Positions 47,414 through 59,490 of a DNA stretch of 64,000 bases are shown piece by piece. The position numbers were made by a program, and so were the translations under genes. This DNA is from Odobenus rosmarus divergens (taxonomy: Eukaryota; Chordata; Mammalia; Carnivora; Odobenidae): assembly GCF_000321225.1 (NCBI RefSeq), contig NW_004450566.1, positions 2,970,219 to 3,034,218 on the forward strand, given 5' to 3'. Every line of letters starts with the position of its first letter. Position 1 is the stretch's first letter. The notes below the pieces were generated by a model, which ran no database searches, had not been told where the DNA came from, and was given only the letters and a program-made list of their open reading frames with translations.

Positions 47414-47745
47414 TTTTATCTTAAAGATTTTATTTTTGGGGCGCCTGGGTGGCTCAGTTGTTAAGCGTCTGCCTTCGGCTCAGGTCATGATTCCAGGGCC
47501 CTGGGATCGAGCCCCGCATCGGGCTCCTTGCTCGGGGAGAGGCTGCTTCTCCCTCTCCCACTCCCCCTGCTTGTGTTCCCTCTCTCGCTGTGTCTCTTTC
47601 TGTCAAATAAATAAATAAATAAAATCTTTAAAAAAAAAGATTTTATTTTCATGTAATCTCTGCATCCAATGTGGGGCTTGAACTCACAACTCCGAGATCA
47701 AAAGTCAGATGCTCTACCAACTGAGCCAGCCAGGCACCCCCACAC
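47414..47745 (-). mobile_element. Old SINEC split by a younger SINEC
   Basis: The tail side (cttaaagattttattttt) is at ~47419-47437 and the head side (aatctctgcatccaatgtgg to gagccagccaggcacccc) at ~47650-47741, with the younger plus-strand SINE between. The possible duplication aacattttta occurs at 47404-47413 and 47748-47757. Confidence 0.85.
47437..47635 (+). mobile_element. Young SINEC inserted in an older SINEC
   Basis: It starts tggggcgcctgggtggctca and ends ataaataaataaaatcttt plus A. The direct repeat aaagattttatttt, itself part of the older SINE tail, is identical at 47423-47436 and 47636-47649. Confidence 0.96.
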
Positions 47746-47757
47746 TCAACATTTTTA

Positions 47758-48339
47758 ATAGGAAAAAGAAAAACATTTTAGGTAATCAGGGTAAGCAGCT
47801 CATATACATATATATTATACATATATTTTTTGTTATTGGTTCCATGTGATTTTATACTCCTGAATATTGTACAGGTTATACAATGGATGATTATTAATAA
47901 AAAAATTGAAAATGAGGTGTTCCTAAGGAAAATAAAATTTAGAGGTTACAGCTGAGTTTACTAATTTCACATACTGAAATCTTTTCATATCATCAAGTAC
48001 ATATGTATACCTTTCTATTCACTGGTAGCACAGTTGTAGGTAAAGTAAAATTCAGTTTAAGATATCTTCATGAATGGATACATTGTTTCCATGTTAACAG
48101 CAGTGACTCAGTTTTACACCTGTCCTGGAAATCTTCTAGTATAGCCATAAGCTGTATTCAGGGAGGTAAAAAAATATATGTGTGAAGGCAGAGTATAGAT
48201 ACATAAGACCTTGTGACCTATGGAACTTGAGCTTACAGTAAATATTGAATGAGAAATAAATAGGAAAAATCAATTGAACAGTAGTTGCTGTGAAATTACA
48301 GTAATTGGAAAAAAGACAAAATTGCATATTTTATTTTTT
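47758..48339. other. Unassigned AT-rich DNA
   Basis: An alternating TA/CA tract lies at ~47803-47828. Nothing else is recognised. Confidence 0.5.
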
Positions 48340-48660
48340 GCTAGATTTCACCAAATGTTCTTCTAGGAAGATGACACCAGCTTACCTTTCCCCAAATAGT
48401 TGTAGGAAACTGCCTTTTTCTCTGTACGCTATCAGTGATTATCATCAGTTTTACTCATCTAATAATTGCAACATTTTGACCATAAATTCATGTTTTAAGC
48501 CATTTGTATTTCTATACGAATTGTTCATAGATTTTTGTCCATATTTCTATTGTTTCAGTTGTTCTGAATTATTTATAAGAGGTGCTTATTTATTAGATAT
48601 TAATCCCTTTTATTTTATATATGACAAATCTTTTTTGTTATTTAAAAAAAGTTTTTTTTT
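48340..48660 (-). mobile_element. Old L1 (L1M/HAL1-type) fragment, antisense
   Basis: gccatttgtatttctatacg, aattgttcatagatttttgt, ccatatttctattg and ttattagatattaatccctt follow the antisense ORF2 end of an old L1. The 150-codon plus-strand open frame here (48305-48757) starts at TTG, is AT-driven and is not a gene. Confidence 0.7.
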
Positions 48661-51365
48661 CTCTCCATATGACCTCTGTGAGCTATCTTCTATATTTTTA
48701 GCCTACTTAATCAATCCCTATGCTAACAGTGTGTTTCTACTGAATTTAACACTTTAACACTGGACATTTAAAAAAAAAAAGACGGATATCAGGGGATATA
48801 TGGACAGTGTGGAAAAGTTACACATGTTCTCCCTGACTCAATCTTTCATTCCCTATCCTAGCCTCATTGTGAAAGATCCCTGTGCAGATATTTGCTCCCT
48901 CTCAGGATGTAGGTGTATTACAGGAAACCTCATCCTGGTGATTTTTGTTAAGATGTTAATAGCCGTTCTCCACATGTCAAGAGAGTTATAGAAATAGGAG
49001 TCATCATTCTCATCATTCTGGAGGGATGGACATAAGTCTGGTTTTCCAAGCCAAAGGCTCTTATATCTTTGTGCTTACTTCTGCTTTCCCTCTAACTTAT
49101 TTTTATCTATCACGATATAACTGTTGGCAGTTCTATCTTTCAAACATTGTTGCATTAGCACATGGGCGTCTTAGCTTTAATTGGCTTTTTCTTTGTGATT
49201 AAATGAAAGAGGGTACTCTTCTACTGACATAATATTAGCTGGTGTTGAGATACTGAGCTTACATTGGCCCAAAGTATAAATCAAAAGAATTTTGTATAGG
49301 TTACCAAAACTCAGCTAGAAGAATGTTCTTATGTATTAAACCTCTCTTTCTATGTAAGGCAAGAAATTTAGTCTATAATAGACTCCCACTTTATGACAAG
49401 AATCTCCAAAAATTACATTAGATTTAGTTGGTTGGCTCATTCATGGCATAGATGAGGACAAAGAATAAAGCTTTTCCTGTGACTGAGAAAGATGAGTTTT
49501 GGAGCTTCACTGTTCTACCCTGTCATTTTCTATTAACGTTTTTTTTGCTGTTCTCTGGTGCGTTTCCTTGGTCAACTGCAGACAAAGAATATTTAGGTTG
49601 CCATTATATTATTACATTATATATTGTAGCACATTTAATAAAATTTCTACTTGCAATATTTATTGAACTCTTCTGCAAATAATACTCATGTCATCTGAAA
49701 AGTATTAAATGAAAAACCCTGTGTATCAGGGATAGGCAGGCTGATATTTGATATTTTCTTAACATAATTGTTTTAACTATTTATAACTATTTTATCATCT
49801 ATATAAATATTTTACATCTCAAAGTGTTAAATGTCTTCTATGTCATCTTCCAAGCAATGGATTAGATATATTTTGCCCTTCTAAAGCACATAATAATCTG
49901 TTGCAATCACAAAAACTTGGGAGAGACTTTTAGAATGCTCTTTTCATTCAGTACATAAGGTAAATCTGGTAATTTTACAAAAATCAAGTTGGGAACAATC
50001 TCTAGCTCCAATACAAAAGGTAGTAAGAAGCCAAAGTTAATGTGGTGCACCCTAGGAACGATATAATATACAGAATTGTTGAGAGCCACTTGAAACTGTA
50101 TGAGTTAGCCATAGATCAAGAAGAAGGTACCAAGATCAAACGTTAAAATGTTATTATGGAAACTGATTAGCATTAATGTACGAGAGCCAGTTCCAATTTT
50201 GTTTGATGCTTATCATACTGTACTTGTTACTTTCTTTGCATTCAGAGTCACAGAGTCACCCCATGAAATTATCGACCTTCTTGGTAGTGATATTTTCAAT
50301 GAGCTTTTGAGAATTATATTCCCAACATTTTCAGATCACGTACAATGCCTTCTAGTAATACTCATGTAAATAAAGATGCTATTTGAGGAGGATATCTCTA
50401 ATACATTTTGAGTGCTGGCAAAAGATACCTTTGGTGATTTAGCAAAAAGAAGCCTAAGTTTTAGTTCACACTCTGATATTTTCTCCAGAAACGGTCATTT
50501 TATCAGTATCAACAAATCTCTCAGCAAGAGAATATTTATAGAACTAAGAACACTTAGAAAATGATTACATTTTAGTCTTTCATAGTTTTATTTCCAGGAA
50601 GACAAAAGGCTGAATATCAGTTGGTTAAATACATAAATAAATGAGTGAACAAAAGACCTTGCATTATCCCCCACTCTAGAAAGAGTCGACGTCCATATCA
50701 CACATTTAGCGAATGATGATTAGGTGATTAGGCATGGTCTGTGCAAGCATGATAGTGGGAGCACTTGCTTTTCTAAATACATACTAAGTTAGGGTTTATT
50801 AACAGCTCTTAGGATGCTTCAAATCACGGAAAAGAGAAAAGGTGGTGAAAAGAAAAGTTCGGACAATTGGGATTTGAGCTATAGAATGAAAAGTGTGTCT
50901 TGTGACCTTATTTTGATCAGCCACATTACAATTCTAAAGATCCAGGTGTACCAATTAAGATAGACTTCTTTTCATTCTTGGAATCTGCAGAAGAGTTGAC
51001 TTAAATGAAACATGCTTCCCTTACTACTCCAGAGCTAGGAAAGTTCTAGTTAATTATTGACTGTGTTCCGTTCAGGAGCTCCGGGTGCCATGGCTCCAGT
51101 GGCTGTGTTCCCCGAATGAGTAGAAACGCTGCTTAAACTCTGTTTTGTAGTTCCAGAAATTAACAGAAAACCAGCTAACATGAATTCAGGTGCATTAGAT
51201 AATAATGTAATAATGATTTGAGAGTCAAGGAAAAATCATTTCAGTGTTATTTTTTTGAGACTTTTTTTTTTTTACAAATCCATTTATAAAAAATTTTTGA
51301 GCATTAAAAAGATGATGTGAAAAGAATTTTTAAAAAATTAAAAGATGATGTGAGATGAGGTACCA
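48661..51365. other. Repeat-poor unassigned DNA
   Basis: No SINE, LINE or LTR is recognised in 2.7 kb. Several short open frames have no known features. Confidence 0.45.
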
Positions 51366-51575
51366 CTTGCTTTACTCTTTTATTTCACTTACCTTAACAA
51401 CAGTCCTGCAAGGTAGGTAGATTATTAGGTCCATTTTACAGATGGCAAAACTGAGACTCAGAAGATGAAGTGATTTGCCCAAGGTTATCTATTGAGTGAA
51501 TATTAGAGTCGTTGTTGAATCCAAGGTCTACTTACATTGAAGCCTGTGCTCCAAACCACTATAACTTCTGGTCTC
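51366..51575 (-). mobile_element. MIR, minus strand
   Basis: This is one of the best-preserved MIRs here: aacaacagtcctgcaaggta, ggtccattttacagatggca, aaactgagactcagaagatg, agtgatttgcccaaggttat, and ctgtgctccaaaccactata at the far end. Confidence 0.92.
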
Positions 51576-54500
51576 CCTTTTATTCTATTTAGCATGTAGA
51601 AGCCCATTTTCTACAAAAGGCAATTAATTGTTCATAAGCATAATGCTATTTCCTTTTTTTGTTAATGGAGCATTTTTGCTGTTAAAGGTGATTTATAGAT
51701 TGACAGGAATCTCAGCTGCTCAGTGATGGTTCCTTGGGGTAGAGAGGAGGGAGCACCTGCAGTTTGTAATGTGGAACTCCTCAGCTCTTTCCTGAGATGG
51801 AGACCGAGACCATGTGGCATTGTTCACATGGTGGGGGAACTGGGAGATGGGAACTAACAAACGTCCTTTCCTCAATCTGTGTGTCCTTAGCCACTCTTTT
51901 CCGTTGCAACACTGATTCTTATCTTCATTTTAAATGTATTTTAGTTTAATCAGGACCGTGATGGTAATTACACAGGATTGTGGTTGTGGACTATTATTTG
52001 GACAAACTTTAATTGAAAAATACCGGTCAGAAGGCAATCTGTTATTCAGGGAGGAAAAAAAAAACTCATCAAAGAACTAGGTTGCTAAATTGAGGTGCAG
52101 GCCAACACCCCTGCAGGTCAGCTAGGATGTGAGGAGCTCCAGGGAGACCTCACAGAAAGACTGAAAATGAAAAAGAGACAGACCATGGTGGGGAGGGGTG
52201 CAGACGAGGAAGGGAGGGGTGTGGTGGGTGGGAGAGAATTAGGCAAGAGAAATCTGGAAAAGGAGTACTATAACTTATGTTCTTTCAAGTAAAGAGTGAA
52301 GACAAAGGAGAACCTGAAGTAATATGTTTGAAAACAAAGCAGATTTGCCTTTCCCATAGTTGACTGACTACTCATCTTGACAAAAGGAACCTTACTTTAT
52401 TGTCATGGTATTATAATTCATAAAACCATTTTCAAATGAAAGAATATGTAGTACAATTTAGGTCATCAGTCATCTCACTGATGACACTTTTGTGAGGGGG
52501 TGGGGCCATCTAGGGTGGCATTTATAAAGTTTTATGTCACAGAAAAAAAAATGATGGTTGAAAGCAGAAGAATATGAATAAAAGGGGTAACTTGAACTTC
52601 TACACCTGAGGGCTTAAGGCTTACTTGGCCCTTTGTTCTGACGTTAGTCAAGCCGATGTCACCAACGTGGTCACGTTGAGTAAATGTATGTATAAGTTAG
52701 ATAACTGCATTTGCATTAGCTTGTTAGGCCTATGGAAAGACAACCAGAATTCCCTGGACTGGAAAAGGCTCATTTTTCCCATACGTGTGTGAAGACTGCA
52801 AACAGCATAAGCGGGCGAGAGGTCAGCCTGTAAGACACGTCTCCCTTGTGACGTTTGCCTTTCTGCTGAACATGCGGCATGTCCTTTGTCTTCTCTTTGT
52901 AGTTTAATTTATGTTATCAAAAGACATTTAGGATATTCAGGGGGAATAAAAGTGTAACCAAATATGTGACAAATTAGAAAGTAAATTAAATTCTCATTAA
53001 GAGGCTTGAATTGTCAACAAGAGCTGTTGTACCCAAGGATCCTGCCTGGTTTGTCTTCACTAATGAGCCTTTCTTGACACGCTTGTGTTTCCCTCTCTCT
53101 CCTTCCTTGAACAAGATGGGACACGCATTTCGGTTTGAGTCACTTGTGGTTGCCTGCCTGTTCGTCCTTATTTTTATGGCTACAGTGCACACCAAGTCTC
53201 AGGGCAGATTAATTCCCTCAATGTAGAACAGATCTACAACTACTGTTACTTTATAGACAAAATAAATTGCAGCATTTGTTGCTACTTGGGAGTAAAAAGC
53301 ACCCCCTGGCAAGATTGTTGAATACTATGGCTGATTAAAACTTGTGAGTGCTTCACCTTGATACTTGAGGAGTCACCCATATATCCACCAAAAGCTGAAC
53401 AAACAAATGTGCTTAATTTGATTTCTTCCCTAGGTAAAGAAATTGTGGTGCTTGTTGATAGGAAGTTGGCATCCTGTTGCTCTTTTAACTGGTAGAAAAA
53501 GTACAAGGCTCCTTATTCCTATGTGCTTCTGCAAATGTCTTGTCCCTTCTGCTATCAGCAGGGTAATTTTTAGGTATGGAAGTGTTGTTGATTAAAGGGT
53601 AAAAACTCAGCCACAGACTGTGGGAGAGCGAGAGAGGAAGAGATGAGAGAGAGAATGTTTTAGCCAGATGAAAAAGAATGCTTAGTTGGACAGGAAGTTG
53701 AAATGTAAGTGAATAAATACAGGAGAAACAAGCAAAACACAAGTTTTCCTACTGCCCTGTGCACTTGTGGTAATGACCGTAGTCCATAGTAGACTGCAAA
53801 GAGAGGTAAATGTCTGCCAGAAAGTTTAGGTCCTTTGGATTGAGGATGAAGAATCGCCTTTGGGGAATACATAAAGTTCTACAAAGGCTGTTCCGTTCTG
53901 AATACCAAACAGGCATGCCGGATAAGTTCCCTTCAGAAGTGCTCAGAAAAGATGAAATCGGCAGCTGCCCGTATGGATGTCTGGGAAAACAGTGCTGACT
54001 AATGAATGATTCATCTCAACTAATTCTGCCCATAATACTTATTTTCCTTCAATTTGGGTTGAGAAAGGTGAAGATACCAAAATTCACACACACAAATTTC
54101 AAAAACTTAATTTTTGCCTCACTCTGGTACAGGCCTGTGTTTAGAACCAAAGCCTAGTCATTAATCCCTCCTCACCTGTACCTTGGTATTGCTACCTTCT
54201 GTCTTTTAAGATGCCTCACTAACATCCCGGAGTTTTAGTATCACCATATGTGGATTGAATTCTCTCGGGCATAAACTCTTTTAAATGAAGTCACTTGGGT
54301 TGAAAAATAAATTACTTGTTATTAGAACTCATCTTCCCTTACTGTTTTATTTTCTGAGGCTGTCACATTTTACTTTATCCTTATTTATTTTATTCGTAGC
54401 AATTACACAGTGTGCCTTTTGCTGGAGGACACGCTAATTCACCATTTAGACACATTCCTAGGTCAGTTAATATTATTTTAAATCCCTAAGCCACAACACA

Positions 54501-55076
54501 CCCAGCCCAACTATTTAGGTGGTTCAAGGGATTCATAGGAAATAGTGACAATGAAGGTTTTACTGTTGTCTGCTCCATCGGTTATTACAGTTTTTACTTT
54601 AATGATTGGAAATATACTAAGCAGGAGCACCTGCCATCATTTGACTAATGCTGTGGAAATTGGTAATGCTTTTTGGTGCTTTTATGGTTATTTATAAGTA
54701 AAATTATATGATAAAAATGTCATGAAAGACTTAGATGAGAAGATAATGTATTATTATTTCTTAGTAAACTGTGTCTTGTTAAGCTTGTGGTTTAATGCTC
54801 AAAATAAACAAAACTTTGTAGTTGAGTGCCGGGTCATTTTGTTTTAGAAATAAAGGTCTTACATTGCTGAGAAACCTGATTCTTCTCTCCTTGCATGTCC
54901 TTAAGTGTGGAAAGTGGATGGTGAGGCTGATTATACAGTAATAATTCTGGTTTATAAAAAGTAAACATGCTAGAGTTGACATACCCAGAATAATTTTATC
55001 TTTGGAGGCAATATACAGAATTACTAGTAGCCTTCAGAAACTATAATCTATCATCATCATGTATTAACTGTTTAAA
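51576..55076. other. Repeat-poor block with CpG cluster and two short open frames
   Basis: No interspersed repeat is recognised in 3.5 kb. Ten CpGs fall in about 260 bp at 52630-52890, far above the local background, with a near-palindrome at 52663-52678. ATG-initiated frames occur at 53116-53226 (36 residues with a hydrophobic LVVACLFVLIFMATV stretch; A at -3 and G at +4) and 53810-53998 (62 residues, basic, C-terminal CPYGCLGKQC). Neither is recognised. Regulatory or constrained DNA is possible but unproven. Confidence 0.4.
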
Positions 55077-55088
55077 AATTATCTTTTG

Positions 55089-55312
55089 TGGGGTAACTGG
55101 GTGGCTCCAGTTGGTTTAGTGTCTGACTCTGGGTTTTGGTTCAGGTCTTGATCTCAGGATGCTGAGATCAAGCACCCACAGGTACCACGCTCAGTGAGGA
55201 GTCTGCTTGAAGATTTTCTCTCTCTCTCCTTCTCCTTCTACCCTCCCCCCCCCATTTGCTTGTGCTCTCCCTCTCTCTAAAATAAATAAATCTTTAAAAC
55301 AAACAAACAAAT
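55089..55312 (+). mobile_element. SINEC, plus strand, older form
   Basis: Diverged start ggggtaactgggtggctcca, ctgagatcaagcacccacag, a long CT/CCC module (55217-55278) and taaaataaataaatctttaa. Flanks share aaattatcttttg / aaattgtcctttg, two mismatches. Confidence 0.92.
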
Positions 55313-55325
55313 AAATTGTCCTTTG

Positions 55326-56299
55326 AGTCAGAACATGTGCTATATAAGAAAACTATTTTTGGTTCCTCATAGGCATATCTTGGTTTTTACCCCAGATAAT
55401 TAATACCACGCTTATTGTGGAGCTTTGTTTCCAGATGGTTTGGCTATTTCAAAATACATTTGCTTTCAGAATGAATGAAGGCCCTGGAAAATGAAAAGAG
55501 GAATTTCAAATGTATTTTGATCACGGCTTTTTGTGTACCAAGTTACCATTAGGAAGGACCCTGCACTGACCCAGGGTAGCAGGTTTTGTAAGTCTCATTA
55601 CTAAAGATGCACAAAGATTACACATGCATTTTTCGGGCACTAAAGAGAGACTGAATTCCAGGGCTTTTCTGTTGACTATTGAAATGCCAAATTTGAGTGA
55701 AGATAATGTTTTTAAAACAAAACAAAACAAAACAAAACACAAACATACACATGGCCTCTAAAGAAAAAAAGAGAGTAAAATATCTTCTTATCTACTATTT
55801 TATTTCCCTTTTATCTCCCCTCTAGAGTCTTCTGAGAGAATGTCTGGGGAGTCAGGATGCTGAGGAGGGTATAGGGCTGGGTGGAGCCTGAAGGCTCTAA
55901 GTACTTTATGAAGAAAGGGTAGTGTCTCACATCTAATTCCATGCAAGGAAGTATTGAACTATAAAATGCGTGTAAAAAGTGAGTTCAGATTTACTCAAGA
56001 TAGTATATTAAAGTGTCTAATTACTTTAAATCTTTTTTCATATTTTTAATACCTTTGGTTTGCTACTGTGTTTTGGTTTTGTTTTCTGCTTCTTTGATCA
56101 GCCAGCTCCTTAGGAAAGGATTTTGGACAAAAGTAACCTGCCCCTCAGGATGAATGCTCAGATTCCTCACCATGGAGAAACAAAATAAATATACATGGCC
56201 CTGGGAGAAAACTATTTTTTTTGGAATTGAAAAAGGACAAAGTGTCTTAATATGCATTTTTTAAGGTATCTTCTGAGGTTTTGAAATACTACTGAATGG
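55326..56299. other. Unassigned DNA with (AAAAC)n
   Basis: A pentanucleotide AAAAC repeat of about five units lies at 55713-55739. No interspersed repeat or exon is recognised. Confidence 0.5.
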
Positions 56300-56536
56300 C
56301 TGACAGTACATAACCAAAAGGAGAGAGGGAAACAAGCCTTAAGTGACTCTAAGGATAAGAGAACAAACTGAGGGTTGAAGGAAGGAAGTGGGGTGGGGGA
56401 TGGGCTAAATACATATGAAAGAGAGCACTTGTGATGAGCACTGGGCATTGTATGTTAGCGATGAATCACTGAATTCTACTCCCGAAACCAATATTGCACT
56501 GTATGTCAACTCACAAAATTTAAATTAAAAAAAAAA
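56300..56536 (+). mobile_element. L1 3' end, sense (same subfamily as 350-1312)
   Basis: gagaacaaactgagggttga, ggaagtggggtgggggatgg, gatgagcactgggcattgta and accaatattgcactgtatgt, then an A run. These match the 3' UTR at ~1130-1300 closely. Confidence 0.9.
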
Positions 56537-56659
56537 TGCCATCAAAGAACTTAATGTGAAATAGTATGTTTGTTCAAATACTAAAATATTCCTTGGGTGA
56601 TAGCTTTAGAGGAACTTGGATTTTAGTTTACTATTTTACATTTAGAATATAAAATACCT

Positions 56660-56851
56660 AGGGGCACCTGGGTGGCTCAGTCGGTTAAGTGTCTGCCTTC
56701 GGGCTCAGGTCATGATCCCAGGGTCCTGGGATTGGGCCCCACGTCCGGCTCCCTGCTTAGCGATGAAGTCTACTTCTCCTTCTCCCCTCACCCTGCTCAT
56801 GCTCTCTCTTTCTCTCTCTATCTCTCAAATAAATAAAATCTTAAAAAAAAA
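56660..56851 (+). mobile_element. SINEC, plus strand, 16-bp duplication
   Basis: It starts aggggcacctgggtggctca and ends caaataaataaaatctta plus A. Flanking repeats agaatataaaatacct (56644-56659) and agaatataaattacct (56852-56867) differ at one base. Confidence 0.96.
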
Positions 56852-56867
56852 AGAATATAAATTACCT

Positions 56868-57669
56868 CGCTGTTCCAAACACTTGGAGTAACCTAACTAG
56901 TAACCCCAGAATAACCAATACAAATACTTTTATATATTGTCAGAAGATGATTACTGCACAGAGTGAATTGCATGATGTTCATAAATCATCACAATAAATG
57001 ATAACTGCTGATATCAAATTCAATATATATATTTTTAAAAATATCTGTGAAGTAAACAAAGATCCAATTTCTCATTTCCCAGTTAACACTGGAACAAATA
57101 TGACCATTCAAAGAATGAATTTCAGCATGATAACTTGCTAGAAGAATTATAAGCATATGTTAGATTTGTGTTTTTTAAAGTGTTCTAGGCAATTTTTGTC
57201 CTTGGAAATATTTGAGAAATCTTGTGTCAATATACTAGTTCCAGAAGAAAAGGTAATTAAACATTTTAAACATGTATTTCAAATTTGATTGATTTTTCAC
57301 AGAAATTACTGAACATTTTAAATTACTTCTAAAGAGTGACTATAAATCTTCCATATGAGATAATACATTTACAAGGTGGTATTGGCTAATGTAATTTTAT
57401 GTCATTTGTGTCTTAATGTTATTGTTGGCTAAATATTCTTTTTAAAGACAGTCCTTTCATCTTTATTATACTGTCTCCTAACTAAAATGTGACTTTAGGT
57501 TCAATGAAATCCCTCATAAATCTTTCATATAATTTTCAACAGATGACTTGATATTCTAGAATACACAGATTTTCTTAAACAGGTGATATATTGGGGATTC
57601 TTCCACTTTATAGGCTTCAAGCTTTATGTAATACAGCTTTACTTGTTCTACATTTTTTTATTATAGCAA
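56868..57669. other. Unassigned AT-rich DNA
   Basis: No repeat or exon is recognised. Confidence 0.5.
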
Positions 57670-57706
57670 GAACATTTCATTGAGATATAACCTCTTCACA
57701 CATTTT

Positions 57707-57898
57707 AAAAACTATTTATTTGAGGGAGAGAAACAGAGAGGGAGAGAAAGCACGTACACATGCGCACATGAGTGGGGGGAGGGGCAGGGGGACACTGAGC
57801 AGGGAGCTGGACTCAGGCCTTGATCCCAGGACCCTGGGATCATGACTTGAGATGAAGTCAAATGCTTAAGCAACTGAGCCACCCAGGTGCCGGTGACC
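57707..57898 (-). mobile_element. SINEC inserted in L1, 16-bp duplication
   Basis: Minus-strand SINE (gatcccaggaccctgggatc, gagccacccaggtgcc). Flanking repeats cctcttcacacatttt (57691-57706) and cctcttaacacatttt (57899-57914) differ at one base. Confidence 0.95.
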
Positions 57899-58565
57899 CC
57901 TCTTAACACATTTTTAAGTACATAGTACACTACTGTTGACTACAGTCACAATATTCTATAGCAGATCACTAGAACTTACTCATTTCATGTAACTGAAACT
58001 CCATATGCTTAAAACAGCAGCTTCCTCTTTTCCCCTACCCACCCCCCATCTCTGGCAACTACCATTCCAAGTTTGATTCTATAAGTTTGACTATTTGAGT
58101 TACCTCATGTGAGTGGAATCATACATTATTTGTCTCTCCGTGTTTTATTTCATTTAGCATAATGTCCTCAAGGTTCATCCATGTTGTTGGATATGGCAGA
58201 ATTTCCTTCTTTTTCTAAGGCTGAATAATACTGTGAGTGTGTGTGTGTATGTATGTGTGTGTATACACACTACATTTTCTAGATCCATCTATTGATGAAC
58301 ATTTAGATTGTTTCCATATTTTAGCTATTGTAAATAACAGTGCAATGAACATGGTAGTGCATGTATCTCCTTGAGATTATGCTTTCAGTTTTTTTATATA
58401 TGTCAAAGTGGAATTGTTTGATCATATGGTAATACTATTTTTAATTTTTTGAGGAATTACCTTTTTCTTCCATTGTGGCTGCACCAATTTACATCTCCAT
58501 CAGCAATTCTACAAGTATTCCAATTTCTCCACATCCTGGCCAACACTTGTATCTTTTTTTTTTTA

Positions 58566-58748
58566 GTTAAATATTTTATTTATTTATTTATATATAGAGA
58601 CAGCAAGAGAGGGAACACAAGCAGGGGGAGAGGGAGAAGCAGGCTTTCCGTGGAGCAGGGAGCCCGATGCGGGGCTTGATCCCAGGAGCCTGGGATCATG
58701 ACTTGAGCGGAAGGCAGATGCTTAATGACTGAGCCACCCAGGCACCCC
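58566..58748 (-). mobile_element. SINEC inserted in L1, T-rich duplication
   Basis: Young-type minus-strand SINE (gagagggaacacaagcaggg, gagccacccaggcacccc). The host L1 breaks at tatcttttttttttt (58550-58564) and the same text restarts at 58749. Confidence 0.96.
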
Positions 58749-59490
58749 TATCTTTTTTTTTTTTAATAGCCATTTTAACAGATATAAGGTAATATCTCAT
58801 TGTGATTTTGATTTGCATTTCCTTGATTACTAGTGATGTGGAGCGTCTTTTCATATATGTGTTGGATAGTTGTATGTCTTTCTTGGAGAAATGTCTATTC
58901 AAGTCCTTTGCCAGTTTTTAATGGGACTATTTGATGTTTGCTGTTGAGTTGTAAGAGTTGCTGAAATATTTTAGATCTAGTAATTTCTCATAAGATATAT
59001 GTTTTAGAAATTTTTCTTCTATTCTGTAGCTTGTCCTTTTACTCTGTTGATTGTTTGAGAAGGTTTTTATTTTGATATAGCCCCACTTGTCTATTTTTTG
59101 CTTTTGTTGCCTGTGCTTTTGGTGTCATATCCAGAAAGTTCATTACCAAGCCCAATGTCATGAAGCTTTTCCTCTGTTTTCTTCTACAGTTTTTGCAGTA
59201 TCAGGTTTTACATTGAAATCTTTAATTCATTTTGAGTTGATTCTTGTGAACAGTATAAAGTTCCAATTTCACTCTTTTGTGTGTGGCTGTCTACTTTTCC
59301 CAGTACCACTTGTTGAAAAGACTATCCTTTCTTCATGGAGTATTTTTCGCATATATACTGTCAAGGATCAGTTGACAGTATATGTGTGAGTTGATTTCTG
59401 GGCTCTCTCTTATTCCATTGGCTGGTATGCCAGTACTGTAACTGTTTTCATTACTGTAGTTACTGTAGTTATTGTTTTGTTGTACGCTTG

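Larger units (their letters stand above)
57670..59490 (-). mobile_element. L1, antisense, 3' UTR and ORF2 C-terminal part (1.8 kb)
   Basis: Going rightward, the antisense L1 order is clear: 3' UTR text (gtacatagtacactactgtt, ctggcaactaccattccaag), catgtgagtggaatcataca, aggttcatccatgttgttgg, atagctattg-like text, ccaatttctccacatcctgg, gatttgcatttccttgatta, cttttactctgttgattgtt and agtaccacttgttgaaaaga. Two SINEs and a (TG)n at ~58233-58261 interrupt it. It is the longest L1 piece in the window and inactive. Confidence 0.92.

Noticed and set aside
48305..48757. Plus-strand open frame of 150 codons, Phe/Tyr/Leu-rich
   Set aside because: It begins at TTG and overlaps an antisense old L1 fragment. 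The composition is what AT-rich DNA gives by chance.
52462..52485. 9-bp inverted repeat (gtcatcagt / actgatgac) as an RNA hairpin
   Set aside because: A short stem of this size is expected by chance many times in 64 kb.
59353..59383. 12-bp inverted repeat (atatactgtcaa / ttgacagtatat) as a regulatory site
   Set aside because: It lies inside the antisense L1, where similar text is normal. A few substitutions explain it.
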